From positions 24,396,522 through 24,460,521 of the forward strand of contig NC_063256.1 in NCBI RefSeq assembly GCF_019578655.1: DNA of 64,000 nt, given 5' to 3'. The stretch is from Ricinus communis. Lineage: Eukaryota; Streptophyta; Magnoliopsida; Malpighiales; Euphorbiaceae. Position 1 is the stretch's first letter. Each line of letters begins with the position of its first letter. The notes under the pieces are model-generated. The model was given only the letters and a program-made list of their open reading frames with translations, was not told the origin of the DNA and did not search any database. This document shows, piece after piece, positions 1-11,210 of the stretch. The translations under genes and the position numbers were made by a program.

Positions 1-350
1 TATTCAAAATTTAAACATAATAATCATGATAATAAAGATACAAATATCAATTAATATTTTTAACCATCTAAATAAAACTCCAACAACTGAAATAAAAGAA
101 CAACAATATAGATGAAAACTCATTCAAGGGAAATTTACATTTCCTACAAAACAAAAAATATTTAAATTAATAAGTATTTTATATAAATAAAAATAACTAG
201 TAAGCTAAATTAATATATAAATAATAAACTTATCTAAAAATCAATATATTACTAATAACAATAAAATTATAAACATAAATAATAACTACCTAAATGGTAT
301 AAGACATTTAATTATAAGCAGAAGATAGCATAAGGTTACAAGTTCAAGTG
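1..350. other. AT-rich intergenic DNA, nothing recognised
   Basis: Very AT-rich sequence with short poly-A and poly-T runs. I see no coding frame, LTR end or RNA gene. Confidence 0.6.
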
Positions 351-617
351 CTGAGTATAACATATTTTTTGTCTAACTAAATTAGACATCGGGCAGGGCC
401 AGGCTTGGGTTTCTATATAAATCCCAAGCCCGGTTGGAGGAGTACGGGCCTGGGTCTATCTGGTTGTCATACATTCCTCACACTCTTTAGGCTTCTTTCT
501 TTTAGCTGAGTATAACATATTTTTTGTCTAACTAAATTAGAAATCGGGCCGGGCCAGGCTTGGATTTCTATATAAATCCCAAGTCTGGCTCGAGGAATAC
601 GGGTCTGGGCGGGTACC
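351..617 (+). repeat. two direct copies of a ~110-bp repeat
   Basis: A unit starting CTGAGTATAACATATTTT occurs at 351-460 and again at 506-617. Each copy carries a GC-rich segment (GGGCCGGGCCAGGCTTGG type) followed by TATATAAATCCCAAG and then GGGCCTGGG-like runs. The copies differ by scattered substitutions and are separated by about 45 unrelated bases. This GC-rich patch stands out in an AT-rich neighbourhood. It may be a fragment of a dispersed element; the class is not identified. Confidence 0.7.
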
Positions 618-1549
618 TAGGCCCATGAACAACTCTATTTATAACTGATCTAAATTGACATCGTAATATTTTATCACTATAGAAAAATTATTTATATATA
701 AAGTATCATTCTAGAAAAAATTTACTGTATTTATTAACATACTAATAAAATCTTTATTCCTAATAATCAAGACTAATTTTTATTAATATATAAGAGGGAA
801 AAACTTAAAATTCAACAGTAATATTATATGCAATGAAGGAGATGATACTTATAGACGATATTAATAACAGAAATTTGATATTTCGTATACAATTTTGTAT
901 TATACTTTACAGTCACAATCATTATATTTCTTCAAAAAAAATGTATATGATTGCATTTTAAAACAACTTAAAGACACAAAATTATGTGACTAATTACAGA
1001 ATGAGATTTGTATAACGAGTGGATTTCATATGGAAAATCAAAACGTAGAATGTTGTACAAAGAGCTGTAAACAAACCATAGTTTAGATTCCAAAACCTGC
1101 TTGCTTTATTTCAAAAGCTTCCTGTAAAATGCCAAAAGAAAAAAGGGAAAAGAAATCCATGTAACGTAATTTGCATTTATTAGAAAAGGCTTACTCAAAA
1201 TGTAACGACTCAATGGAAGCACAAGCCTGAGCACCCAATATCAACTTCGAATTTTCGATCGATTGGTCATGGACTTGCTGAATTTCTCCTTGGCGCTGGA
1301 GAAGTTGTTCCTGCTGTCTACGGCAAAGTCCAACCACTCCCTCAACAACTCAATAATCTTTTTTCACAATTATTCCTATTGAATTTTAGATTAACATCAT
1401 ATTTGATGCAATCTCAGAAGTTAAAGTAGCACCAAGAAACGCCAACATCAAATTTAAAGCTATTATTTCATCATTTGGCAACAAAACCCATAACCATCAA
1501 AACCCAATACTTTCTTTCTCCAAATCTAACCAAACAAACAACCTCTATT
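618..1549. other. AT-rich DNA, nothing recognised
   Basis: No convincing coding frame or repeat boundary seen. The stretch near 1190-1340 is slightly more balanced in composition but gives no recognisable protein. Confidence 0.5.
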
Positions 1550-2353
1550 ATTATATCATAATTATACTAATGGTCATCTAACTATATATTTAGTTTCAAT
1601 TTGGTTACTAAATCTTAATTTGTTTTATAAAATTTACTTAATTTTAATATGATTTACATAGTAATCACTTAAATTTTAATTTATTTTATGAAATTCATTT
1701 AGTTTTAATTTAAATTACATAATGGCCATTGTAGTTTGTATTTCAATTTGTTTTATGTCCCCATCAGCATCAAATTCAAGGCATTTGATCTTTACTTTTC
1801 TACTCATACCATTTTCTTCATTTTTATTATGTTTCTCACTTTACTTAGCATCCCTATTTAAAACTGTTTTGTTTTTATTGCTGCTATCTAGAATATCTCT
1901 CTCAATACCCATGTCAATAGACTTCTTAGAAAGTAAATCACTCCCATAAGGAACTAATTGATAGTGACCACGATGTGTCAAATAAGGGTAATTTATTTTT
2001 TGAGTTGAGAGAGATATTATAGGTAATAATAGTAAAGAAAAATTAATTTTAAATGAGGGTGCTGAGTAAAGTGATGAATATAATAAAGATGAAAAAAATT
2101 ATGTGAGTAGGAAGAAAAAAAATCAGATACTCTAAATTTGATGTTGATGAAGATATAAAACAAATTGAAACTCAAACTAAAATGACTATTATGCAATCCA
2201 AATTAAAGTTAAACGACTTTCATGAAATAAATTGAAATTAAATGATTACTATATAATCCAAATTAAAGTTAAGTGATTTTCACAAAATAAATTAAAAATA
2301 AGTGACTAAATTGAAATTAACCACATAATTAAGAGACTATTGATATAATTATC
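1550..2353. mobile_element. foldback-type DNA transposon (non-autonomous, long inverted ends)
   Basis: The left ~210 bases (1550-1760) and right ~220 bases (2130-2353) are imperfect reverse complements. The outer tip reads TATCATAATTATACTAATGG on the left and, reverse complemented, GGATAATTATATCAATAG on the right. Each arm contains two to three sub-repeats of about 60 bases built on a 'TTTAATTTATTTTATGAAA' theme. The middle (about 1760-2130) has a 75-codon open frame at 1722-1949 that resembles nothing known to me and is low complexity, so I do not call it a gene. Long terminal inverted repeats made of sub-repeats are typical of foldback or Mutator-related MITEs. I could not find a clear target duplication. 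Confidence 0.6.
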
Positions 2354-2706
2354 CCCACCTTGAACAAAGACAAGGTGGCACCACCTCAACTGCTCACGTT
2401 AATTACTCCAACTCTTTGCTCTTTGATGTGTGAGAGTATGCTGAAGAAATCTTACGGTGGAAAGAAGATGGTGAGAGAATGAGATTTGTAGTTTAGGTTT
2501 ATGAAGAAGCTTAGGGGATAAGAGGACTTAGGGAGGTTTTCTATTTTAATTTTTAATTTTTATAAAATTTTATATATATATTTCTAAGATTTAAATTTTT
2601 TTAATATTTGTTCTAATTTTTAACATATAAAATTTTTATTTTGACATGTATACTTATTTTTGTCACACGTGATTTAAGGTTATGTGTAATTTAATATTTT
2701 TTCTAT

Positions 2707-2708
<2 letters not shown>
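2354..2708. other. AT-rich DNA, nothing recognised
   Basis: Flank between the foldback element and a microsatellite. No gene seen. Confidence 0.5.

Positions 2709-2771
<63 letters not shown>
2709..2771. repeat. (AT)n microsatellite
   Basis: About 63 bases of uninterrupted AT dinucleotide repeat. Confidence 0.97.
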
Positions 2772-2774
<3 letters not shown>

Positions 2775-3670
2775 ATTTTTAAGGTCTAATTTTTTGACAC
2801 GTGTAATTAATTTTTGACACATAAAAATATATACTAATTCTTGACACATATGATTTAAACTCATCTATAATTTTATAGTTTTTTCTATTAATATATTGAT
2901 TAATCAGTTGCATTCCTAATTAGATACCGATTCTAATCCTAAAAAATAGCATAATAATTATATTTACTATTATATTAAGTAAAAATTAGTTTCCTAAAGA
3001 ACATTTTAAATTATATTTTTAATATTATATTCACTAATAAATTTAATTTTTAATTATATAATAAATTTTTAATCTTAAAAATAATAATGTCAATTATATT
3101 GATAATATTCATTTATATAATACTAAAATTAACTAATAAATATTTCTAAAATAATTTTATATTATTATATTAATAAAATATTAAAATATTAGAAAAACTA
3201 AGAAAAAATTTAAAAATATGTAATTTGCTATTATTTTTTAAAATATTATAAATAATATTAAATGTAAATTTTTTATTAAATTTTACTTATAAACTTAATT
3301 TTATAATCAAAATTATAACAATAGTTATTTCTTATAATGCAGAGCATTCATGTTTTAGACACACATCTGGCAAAAGAAATTAACCATTCTTTTGTCAAAT
3401 TTTTGATTTAATTTATCCAAAAATTAAATTTGAGATAAATTATCATGTGAAAAATGATACTAGCAAAATTGATCCTTTAGCCTTTTTAATTTTTAGGAAA
3501 AATGTTTTACCCCTCATATTAAATATGACTAAATTATTTTTAGATATAATTAAACACAAAATTTATTAAAAAGTTATTTAAAAGCTAATATATATGCCTT
3601 TATTATAGTTGGAAAACAAATAGAGTATTATATTCATTTAATTTAATTGATATGGTAAAAAATAAAGTTT
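2772..3670. other. AT-rich DNA, nothing recognised
   Basis: Extremely AT-rich with many short poly-A and poly-T runs. It ends at the TSD of the solo LTR that follows. Confidence 0.5.
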
Positions 3671-3675
3671 TTTAT
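3671..3675. repeat. target-site duplication TTTAT, left copy
   Basis: Identical to 6346-6350 on the other side of the solo LTR. Confidence 0.75.
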
Positions 3676-5974
3676 TTTCACGATTTGATCTATGGGCTCG
3701 TAACCGGTGCTAGAGAATAAATAAACGTAAGGTCATTGAAATCCGTAGCAAGTCTGACTAATCAAAATTTAATTAAAATATAATTTTATTCAATATACCA
3801 ATATTTCATTTACTAATATTCATCCATACAATTATAATATAATTTATACTGTTTCATTAACAATAATAAAATTAATACATCAATAGGTTTTTCATCAAAT
3901 CGAATAGAAATAATAAATCTGAATGCAAATACCGCGGAGTATCTAGAAATTTAAGCAATTAGAAATACAAGAAAAATAGTTACGTTAAGCCCTAGGAAGG
4001 AAAGAGTCGGGCTGCCGAGATAAGAAGAACTGCAGAAAATCTAATTGTCATCTGAAAAATTTAATTCGAGATTATCAGTCTCGAAAATAAGTTAATATCA
4101 TATAATCCAAAACAAATACAACCATCATTATAAAATAATTATTGAAATAAATATAAACTATCATGAAATAATTAAAATGCATATCATGTCATATTTTCAG
4201 AAAGTTCAATTTAATAAATACAGGACGAGAACATTAGCAGAATCCTATACTCCAATTCTATTAGCCAATCGACTCTCTTATTTCTAATAAGACTGGCGCA
4301 ATAGAGTAAAACTCGATCAGGGTCCTTAATTCCAGTCTGGCCATTTAATTACTAATATAGCTGGCGCTTACAGAGTGATGCTCGACTAGGGTCTTTTCCT
4401 CCGGCAAATCATAATTTTCGTAAGCCCAGAGAGCTATGCTCGACCAGGGCATCACATAAATATTCCCTTGTTACGTGTCTCTGATTTATATCGGTACACA
4501 TGTGGTCCTAATGCAATCCATGAAATGACATGTTCTACTGCCGTCTCATCTGGAGTTACAGTACAATCTTAGCATCAGTAATATTAAAATAACATAAATC
4601 ATAGAAAATTATAAAATTACTCAATTTAATATTAAATGCTAAAGTTGAATAGTATTGATTTAAATGAAATTATAATTATACGCAATATTCATAGTATATA
4701 TAATAATAGTGATAAAAATAGTGGCAATTAAGATAATAATAATATTAATATAATGATGATGATAATAATAAAAGAAAATAGTGATAATAAAAATTAAATA
4801 ACATTACATTAAATAGTAATATGAAACATGCACCATTGATTATATGACTTTAATTCACAGTTTTACTGAATTTCCTTTAGCTGCTCCTATGCCTCTGACG
4901 GAGCTGGCTGAACCGTCAGTTATCTATTTACAGAAATAATTCAATCAATAAAAATTATATTTTATAAATAACCCTAGGTCTAGATTTCTAGAATTTGATT
5001 GTCTAAGAATTTCGACTTGAAAATTCTATTGAAAATTTGACAAAACCTCTCATAAAATACGAATGTTTATCTCCCGTATAACATGTCCAAAACTTGCTAA
5101 AAACGCTTCTAATATTCATCAAATATTTAGCAGGAGTCGAGTCACCTATATCTGTATCATTTACCCGATTCCGCAACATAACATAATTCATAACTAATAA
5201 ATAACAGTATAGCATTAATGTTTATTTCACAATCCAACTCACAAGTAATTTCTCGGAATTTAATTTAATTATTCATAGCCACAATTATTGCAAAAACAAA
5301 TATTTTTTTTATTCCATTAATTAATCCATAACATTTATAATTAATCTAGCAATTAATTAAATTAAATCAAATAATTAATTATAATTATATAACTAATAGT
5401 GATAATATTTCTTAAAAATTTTAATTAATTTATTGAGTTCAAATAAATTCTTACCGAGCTAAAAATTTAAAATTCTCGGCGTCAGAAAAACACTGGAGTT
5501 CAAAAATTGGTACAGTAAATGGTGTCAGAATTTGGATCCGGGGGCATTTATGCGAAGCTTGAGATCCGTGGAGTCCAGATATGCAAATATCTTTGCCGGA
5601 ATCTCACCGGAAGCCACCGGACCGAGGCCAGAAAGCTTCAGCTCCGGTGAGACTTGGACACAGCTTACAGCGACGGAAAAATAGAGGAGAGGGCTGCTAT
5701 AAATGTTTTCGGTGGTGGGGAGTCCATTTCCGATGTCAGATTCGCAAAATAAGGTCAACAAGTGGCTGGATGGTAGAAAGGGGCGACGGTTATGGAAGAA
5801 AATGGGTGAGAAATGGGGGTGGGGAGGCTCATTTGCGGGAAGAAGAAGAAGAAAAGAGAGGGGGCTGCTGATTTGGTTTATTTTCTTAGAAAAAAATGCA
5901 CTTTGATCTCTCAAAAAGGTCTAGCTATAGAAAAAGCCCCCCAAACTAATTATTTGCTCAATTTTTCCTTTTTA

Positions 5975-6019
<45 letters not shown>

Positions 6020-6345
6020 ACTTCAATAATTTAACTAACTTTAGACTTATAATAATAATAATAATAATAATTCTATACAATAAATAAATAATAATAGTGT
6101 AAATTAAATCCAAGCTTAATTGAAAAAAATAAGCTTTTAAGTAAAGTAAATTTTAAAATGTCCCAAATCAAGAAAATATTTTTATTTATAAAATTAAATA
6201 ATAAAAAAACTCAAGTGATGTATTTCGGTATTTGATTAATTAATTAAAATTATTTAATACTTGAAATTGATACCGAGATTATTTATTTACCAAAATACCT
6301 TTGAAAAATAATAAAATTAAAATTCAAAAATTACGGGGTATTACA
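3676..6345 (-). mobile_element. complete solo LTR, Del/Tekay-like Ty3/gypsy
   Basis: On the minus strand the unit begins TGTAATACCCCGTAATTTTT (at 6345) and ends in a decayed form of the TCGTGACA terminus (TCGTGAAA at 3676). These are the LTR ends seen on other Del-like copies in this window. The unit is 2,670 bases long and is flanked by the same five bases, TTTAT, at 3671-3675 and 6346-6350. Nothing of gag or pol remains between the duplicated flanks, so this is a solo LTR made by LTR-LTR recombination. A GC-rich stretch at about 5520-5880 yields spurious open frames on both strands. The outer end of the left palindrome arm (about 5023) lies inside this LTR. Confidence 0.85.
5982..6014. repeat. 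(TA)n microsatellite inside LTR
   Basis: TA dinucleotide run, with an AAT trinucleotide run nearby at about 6048-6070. The matching right-arm run near 62612-62636 has a different length. Confidence 0.9.
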
Positions 6346-6487
6346 TTTATATTGACACCTCATTTTTTTCTTCCTAAATTTCTCTTTCTTTAGCATTATC
6401 AAAGAAAAGTGAGAAGAAAAAAAAAAAAGAAAAATTAAACATTTGTATCAGAAAAAGAGAAAATTAAAGAATCAAATACAAATAAAT
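6346..6487. other. short relic sequence between two LTRs
   Basis: 142 bases with a poly-A-rich centre, between the TSD of the solo LTR and the tip of the next LTR. Class unknown. It is present in reverse complement at 62141-62280. Confidence 0.6.
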
Positions 6488-8269
6488 TGTCACGATCCGA
6501 GCTGTGGGCTTGTGACCGGTGCTAGAGAATGGGTAGGCGTAAGGCCATCGAAACCCGTAGCAAGCCTGACCATTCACTAACTCAATCAAAGTATAATTCT
6601 ATCCATTATAACACTATTTTATAACTAACTTTCAACCCCCCACATATTACATATTAAAATCAGTCTATCAGCACAATTATGCAATACCTGGGTTAACATG
6701 TCAAAATAAAATAATAATTTTGAAATCACTACTGCGGAGAATCTAGAATTCTAAAAAATTAAATATATAAATAAAATTTGTTACATTAAACCCGAACATG
6801 AAGGAAGTCGGGCTACGAGAGGAGAAAAACTGCGGAAAACCTAACAAACAATTGAAAAATAATTAAATTTGAGATTGTTAGTCTCGAGAGTGAGTTAAAA
6901 TCATATAATTTAAAAATATATACAACCATCTTAATAAAATATTTATTTAATCATTAATAAATTATTATATCACATTAAAACGCGTGTCATTCCATAATTC
7001 AGTAAAATACAATTTAAACGTTATGGGACGAGTATCTCAGCAGAACCCTAACCCCAACACTAACAGCCTTTCGGCTCTCTCACTCCAATAGGACTAGCGC
7101 CTAGAGAGCGGAGCTCGACCAGGGACCTTTGGTCCGACAATCAAAAATCTTCACAGCCCAGAGAGTTGAACTCGACCAGGGCAAGTCTTGAAATATTCTT
7201 TTACTACATATTTCAGATTTATACCGGTGTGCATGCAGTCCTGATGCAACTCAGCAGGTGTTCTACTGCTGTCTCATCCCGAGTCAATATATAATCATAA
7301 TATCGATGATGTGAAAAATGATATATAAATAGCAAGAAACTTAGATAAATAATAAATAATAAACAATTTAAATCTATAAATCAATTAATTAAATATAGAA
7401 TAAGAATTAATAAAATTTTTGATCAAAATCTACCATAACAAAATATACGATGATAATAATACACGTAGTAATTATTAATCGATATTGCTATATAAAATTT
7501 TGGCATGAGACATGTATAGCAGATATATGACTTTAACTCACAGTTCTCATGACCTCCTTGCTCTGCTCCTAAGCCTTGGGTATAGCAGGCTGAAACGATG
7601 GATTATCTATTCACGGAAACAATTCAATTAATAAAGATAAGCCACTTAATAAATAACCCTAGGGCTAGGCTCCTATAATTGACTGTCTAAAAATTTCGAC
7701 TTGAAAATTCAGCAGAACCTTCCCTAAAATACAGACATTTACCCCTCGGGTAACCGGTCAAAAACCTGCCAGAAACCCTTCTAATATTCATTAATAACAA
7801 AATTAATTTTAATTATAAGCTAATCACTTAGTCAAAATCTTAATTGCAAATATCTAAATAAATTACTAGAACTTATAGCTATCGATTTAAGGTCCACTAA
7901 TTTATTTATTCTAATTATTTAGCTTCATATTATTAATAGTTCTAACGCAACTAAATAAAAGGTATTATATAAAATTATCATATTGCTCAATTTTTGCTCA
8001 ATTTCGATAGCACATCTTTTTAATTTTCAAAGATACTTAAATATATATCTTAAATTGTTTTTCTCCGATAAACAACCAATATAATTTTTTTATTAACAAT
8101 TTCTAAAATCAACAGGCTAAAGATTTACCGAGACACTTGATAAATCAGCTAGAGTCCGATCGATGACTGAGCGCTGGGACTCGAGACAACGTGAGCGATA
8201 ATTCTAGCATCTGATTCTCCGATCGAGTTCCCAATAATTCTGATACATCACAAACAGTTTCAACCGTCG
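6488..8269 (-). mobile_element. truncated Del/Tekay-like LTR
   Basis: The left edge, TGTCACGATCCGAGCTGTGG, is the reverse complement of the usual 3' LTR terminus. Internal blocks match the solo LTR at 3676-6345, for example AAATTTCGACTTGAAAATTC near 7687 and GACTTTAACTCACAG near 7530, but the copy is a more diverged subfamily. The LTR 5' end is missing: near 8269 it runs directly into an Athila gag relic. Reverse-complement counterpart: 60341-62140. Confidence 0.8.
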
Positions 8270-8610
8270 ATTTTCAGAGGTATCATGTTTGACTCTCCCT
8301 TTTTTGGTTCTATCTCCATGTTCAAGGAGTCCTCCTGCACATAAGTATCATCGTCAAACATAGTAGATAAACCAGAAAAATTCTCACCTGAACGCAAATT
8401 GAAGGCACTCAAATGTTCCACGGATCAGTAGTGTTTGATGGAGTTCCAAATTATTCTGCAGCTAGTAACTCGAAAATCAAACCTACTTGATGCTTTATGT
8501 TCTCAATCACGGCTTGTTGACTTTCAAGTACCCTCTCTGTTTGTTGGAATCTATCCTCAAGACTTGTAAAGAACCTCATCATTAACTCCTCTGAAACTAA
8601 CTCTACTTTT
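8270..8610 (-). pseudogene. Athila-like gag C-terminal relic
   Basis: On the minus strand this encodes a decayed version of the stretch that is open at 50489-51184: SEELMMRF, then QQTERVLESQQA, HQVGLIFELLA, GTPSN and NMIPLK. In Athila-type Gag this is the C-terminal part, with the VTLRSG motif following. Here the VTLRSG frame is lost through small indels and stops. It lacks the zinc-knuckle region, LTR and PBS and is a broken piece. It abuts the LTR fragment at 8269 and a tandem repeat at 8611. Orthologous piece: 60000-60340. Confidence 0.7.
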
Positions 8611-8866
8611 ACGGGATTTTTTTCTCATACCCCCAAATATACCAAACTTACGGGATTATTTTTTCCGATTGCTAAATATCCCCGTATTACGGGGTTGTTT
8701 TCTCATATTAAAAATTTACCCTTTCTATGAGGTTGTTTTCTCATACTCGCAATTACACTACTTTTGCGGGATAATTTCTCAAATTCATAAAAATACGGAT
8801 TTTACGGGGTTATTTTCTTATATTGATAAATATACCACTTTTACGGGGTCGTTTTCGATATGCTTC
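8611..8866. repeat. 39-bp tandem repeat, ~7 units
   Basis: A unit beginning (T)ACGGGGTTRTTTTCTCATA recurs at about 8611, 8650, 8689, 8728, 8766, 8804 and 8843, spacing 38-39 bases. The 13-codon period makes both strands look coding; a 71-codon frame at 8669-8884 is a by-product. The final unit runs into the end of the pol fragment on the minus strand, adding residues such as RPRKSGIFINIRK to it. Counterpart: 59750-60000. Confidence 0.85.
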
Positions 8867-9190
8867 ACATCCATCTTTAACTAACTGACATGCAGTCACT
8901 ACTAAAATCAAACAATTAGGAATTGTCTTCCTTTCATCCACAATTACTATTTTCATTTCTCCTTGTATTTTCATAGCCACTTCTTTCGTTTTACAATCAA
9001 CAATAGCATGATTTCTTGACAACCAATCCATCCCCAAAATAACATCAAACTCTCTAAGATTAATAATAATCAAATCTGCATGTAGTTTGACACCATCTAC
9101 TACTCCATGATATGATCTTACTACCGTATTTACTGTGATAATCCAAACACCATACTTTAGAATTGCTATAAGAGTGGATTTGTCCTTTTG
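8810..9190 (-). pseudogene. Ty3/gypsy pol fragment (protease to RT linker)
   Basis: The minus-strand translation contains DGVKLHADLIIINLREFDVI followed by LGMDWLSRNHAIVDCKTKEV. The FDVILGMDWL..H...DC pattern is the C-terminal part of the aspartic protease and the start of the protease-RT linker in Ty3/gypsy Pol. It is followed by decayed linker residues ending LVKDGCEAY, and then the frame enters the 39-bp tandem repeat. The catalytic DTG/DSG motif lies upstream of the fragment and is absent, as is all of RT. The 87-codon open frame is 8810-9073; recognisable sequence extends to about 9190. Copy in the right arm: 59415-59795. Confidence 0.75.
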
Positions 9191-9277
9191 GATACTACAC
9201 GACTTGTGCGATTTGAGTTTACGAGTTTAACTAAAGAACTAAAAGTGAGGATTAAGAGTGGTAAAAGGCAAGAGAGG
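9191..9277. other. junction sequence upstream of family-C LTR
   Basis: The last part (GAGTGGTAAAAGGCAAGAGAGG) resembles the leader found at about 10445-10470 inside the C element. It may be older C-type leader sequence. Confidence 0.4.
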
Positions 9278-10001
9278 TGATGAGAACCCATGTAGCACAA
9301 GGAATCCTACTTCAACAAAGAATTCTAATTCCACTAAAGATCCTAATCCAGCAAGGAGTCCTGATGACATCAAGAGTTTAAGCGACAAAAGGAATCCTAT
9401 TTCCACTAGGAATCCTAATCCAATTAGGAGTCCTACCGAGTTTCAACTTTGATTAATTATATTTCATTCATGGATTAAAGCCCAACGTGAAGACATGAAG
9501 ATCAGATTTGATTTATGTTGAATTCAAGCCCAAACGTAAAGCCCAAGTCCAAGGCTGAAAATTCAAAGTCAAAGTCCAAGTCAAAATAGGAGTTTTCTAT
9601 TAACAAGTCCAAGTCAAAATATGAGTTTTCTTTTCTTTTACTTCAAGTTTTGTTTATTTAGGAGTCTTGGCCGCATATCCTAGTCATTCTAGGATTAGGA
9701 TTATTTTCTTTTAAACTCTATAAATAGAGCTATGTAATTCAGCAAAAGCATATATCTTTGATTGAATAGAAAACTTTATTTTTGCTTAAAGAGTTTCTTT
9801 AAGTGTTCTTGAGATTAAAGCTTATTGTTTAGGTTTTGATTTCACTTCTACCTTAATTTAATTCTATTAACTTGTTAGTTTCTAGGATTAATTAAGTTCA
9901 TCTCATTATAGCTATTGATCTTATTTCTTTATAAATAAGGGTGATAGTTTCGCAAATAACTTTTGGCAAACCTTATAAGTATTGATCTTGGCGTGTAATC
10001 A
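9278..10001 (+). mobile_element. family-C LTR, 5' copy
   Basis: Starts TGATGAGAACCCATGTAGC and ends GTGTAATCA, about 724 bases; boundaries come from comparison with copies at 11225 and 14333. The first 170 bases are an imperfect minisatellite of about 18-21 bases, variants of AATCCTAATTCCACTAAAG. Promoter-like features lie near 9715-9740 (TATAAATAGAGC). No convincing PBS follows, so the 3' limit is less certain than the start. Confidence 0.75.
9716..9731 (+). promoter_or_regulatory. candidate TATA box in family-C LTR
   Basis: CTATAAATAGAGC is conserved in the other C LTR copies (for example 14773-14785) at the same place. It is a plausible core promoter for the element transcript. Confidence 0.5.
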
Positions 10002-10557
10002 ACATTTCAATCAAATTAAAACTCTATGTTTTTTGTTCTTGTTTTGTTATAAAAAAAATCAATCCATTAGTTTCTTCTTCTTTGTGATTCGTTTTCTTGT
10101 CTAGAGTATTTTGTTTTATTCAATTCATCTTCTTTGTTATTCTTAGAGTCCAATTCATTCGTTCCTTTTGCTTCTTAAGTGTTAAATACACTTTTTATTC
10201 TACGTAAATCAAATCTGTCCTTTTCATTTAATTTGTTTATCAAAATTAGTTCGTCATTAATTCATCTTATTCTTGTGTGTTTTATTGTGTTTAGAGTTAA
10301 TCTTGGTCATTAAGTCTAGTTTCATTTACCTAGTTTGTGTTCTTGTATGTTCTAAATTTGATTCGTTGGTTATTAAGTCGTTACAACTTTGGTTGTTAGG
10401 TATTTGATTATTTTAGCCTCTATAAGTGCCAAAGAGTAGAGATTGAGTGGTACAAGGCAAATGGTGAGCTCATTAGAGGGTAAAAGCTTAATTAAGTGAA
10501 ACACGAGAGAAAATGTCTTTACTTTGAGTGTTAAACACGTGCAATTGTGTGTAAGAT
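10002..10557 (+). other. family-C internal leader, non-coding
   Basis: T-rich leader between the 5' LTR and the acidic ORF. No PBS that I can match to a plant tRNA. Counterpart: 58049-58604. Confidence 0.5.
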
Positions 10558-11178
10558 ATGTTTTTTCAGAAGGAGTTTGCTAGAGGACGTCGAGATCTTC
10601 TTTATCAATCTTATGATAGATTGTGGGGACGAAAGAATGATGATTATTATGAAAAGTGTTTGCAAAATTTTTATAATCCTAAACCTAAGCCAAAGAAGAT
10701 AGAAAGACAATCACGTCAAGATTTTATTGATGAACTTTCAAAGGATATAAAATCTTTAAGGAGTAGCCTTAAAAATAGTTTTAAAGATTTAAAGGGATTG
10801 GAGCATCTTGAAGATAAAGCTGAGTCTAAGCCATCTTTGAAAACTAATATTGATGATATAGAAAAGGTAAATTGCTCTACTGAAGTCAATGAAGATACGA
10901 AAAGCATAATGAATGAAGATGGTGAAAAAGATAATAATTTGCAACTATTGAGCGAAATCCAAGGTGAAGAGATCATTATTGAAGATGAAGCAAAAGTTGA
11001 GCTGGTGAAGGATGAAAATGTTTTACTTGATGCCATTGAGCCAATTGAACATGTTGATTTTATTGGGATTGAAAGTATTATTTGTTCTAAAGTTCCTCTA
11101 ACAACTTTTGTGAAAGATCTACATATTGATAATGAGTTAGTATTGTTCTTTGAGATTATATGTTTGCTTCTTTCATAA
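10558..11178 (+). CDS. acidic ORF of family-C retroelement (left arm)
   Basis: 206 codons, opening MFFQKEFARGRRDLLYQSYD. The N-terminal ~70 residues are basic and aromatic. Residues ~55-80 (DELSKDIKSLRSSLKNSFKD) look like a short amphipathic helix. The rest is strongly acidic, rich in E, D, K and I. It ends just before a polypurine tract and the 3' LTR. A second reading frame across the end gives DSRTNLFKERGNDE, which resembles the last residues of many Ty3/gypsy polyproteins, so the ORF occupies the place of the 3' end of pol or a 3' accessory frame. I recognise no enzyme domain. The stop codon is TAA in both left-arm copies; the right-arm copies have CAA and read on. ATG 10558 is the first in the frame. 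Confidence 0.6.
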   Translation: MFFQKEFARGRRDLLYQSYDRLWGRKNDDYYEKCLQNFYNPKPKPKKIERQSRQDFIDELSKDIKSLRSSLKNSFKDLKGLEHLEDKAESKPSLKTNIDDIEKVNCSTEVNEDTKSIMNEDGEKDNNLQLLSEIQGEEIIIEDEAKVELVKDENVLLDAIEPIEHVDFIGIESIICSKVPLTTFVKDLHIDNELVLFFEIICLLLS

Positions 11179-11210
11179 TATTCGAGCAAGATTCAAGGAC
11201 GAATCTTTTC

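Noticed and set aside
5525..5914. 129-codon frame on the minus strand, possible small gene
   Set aside because: Inside the GC-rich leader of the solo LTR. Overlapping frames exist on both strands and the right-arm copy (62872-63111) is shorter and altered.
8611..8866. Regularly spaced repeat as a CRISPR-like array
   Set aside because: 39-bp units are contiguous with no unique spacers, and the context is a plant retroelement.
8669..8884. 71-codon repetitive frame conserved in both arms, possible peptide gene
   Set aside because: It is the 13-codon shadow of the 39-bp tandem repeat; conservation merely reflects the arm duplication.
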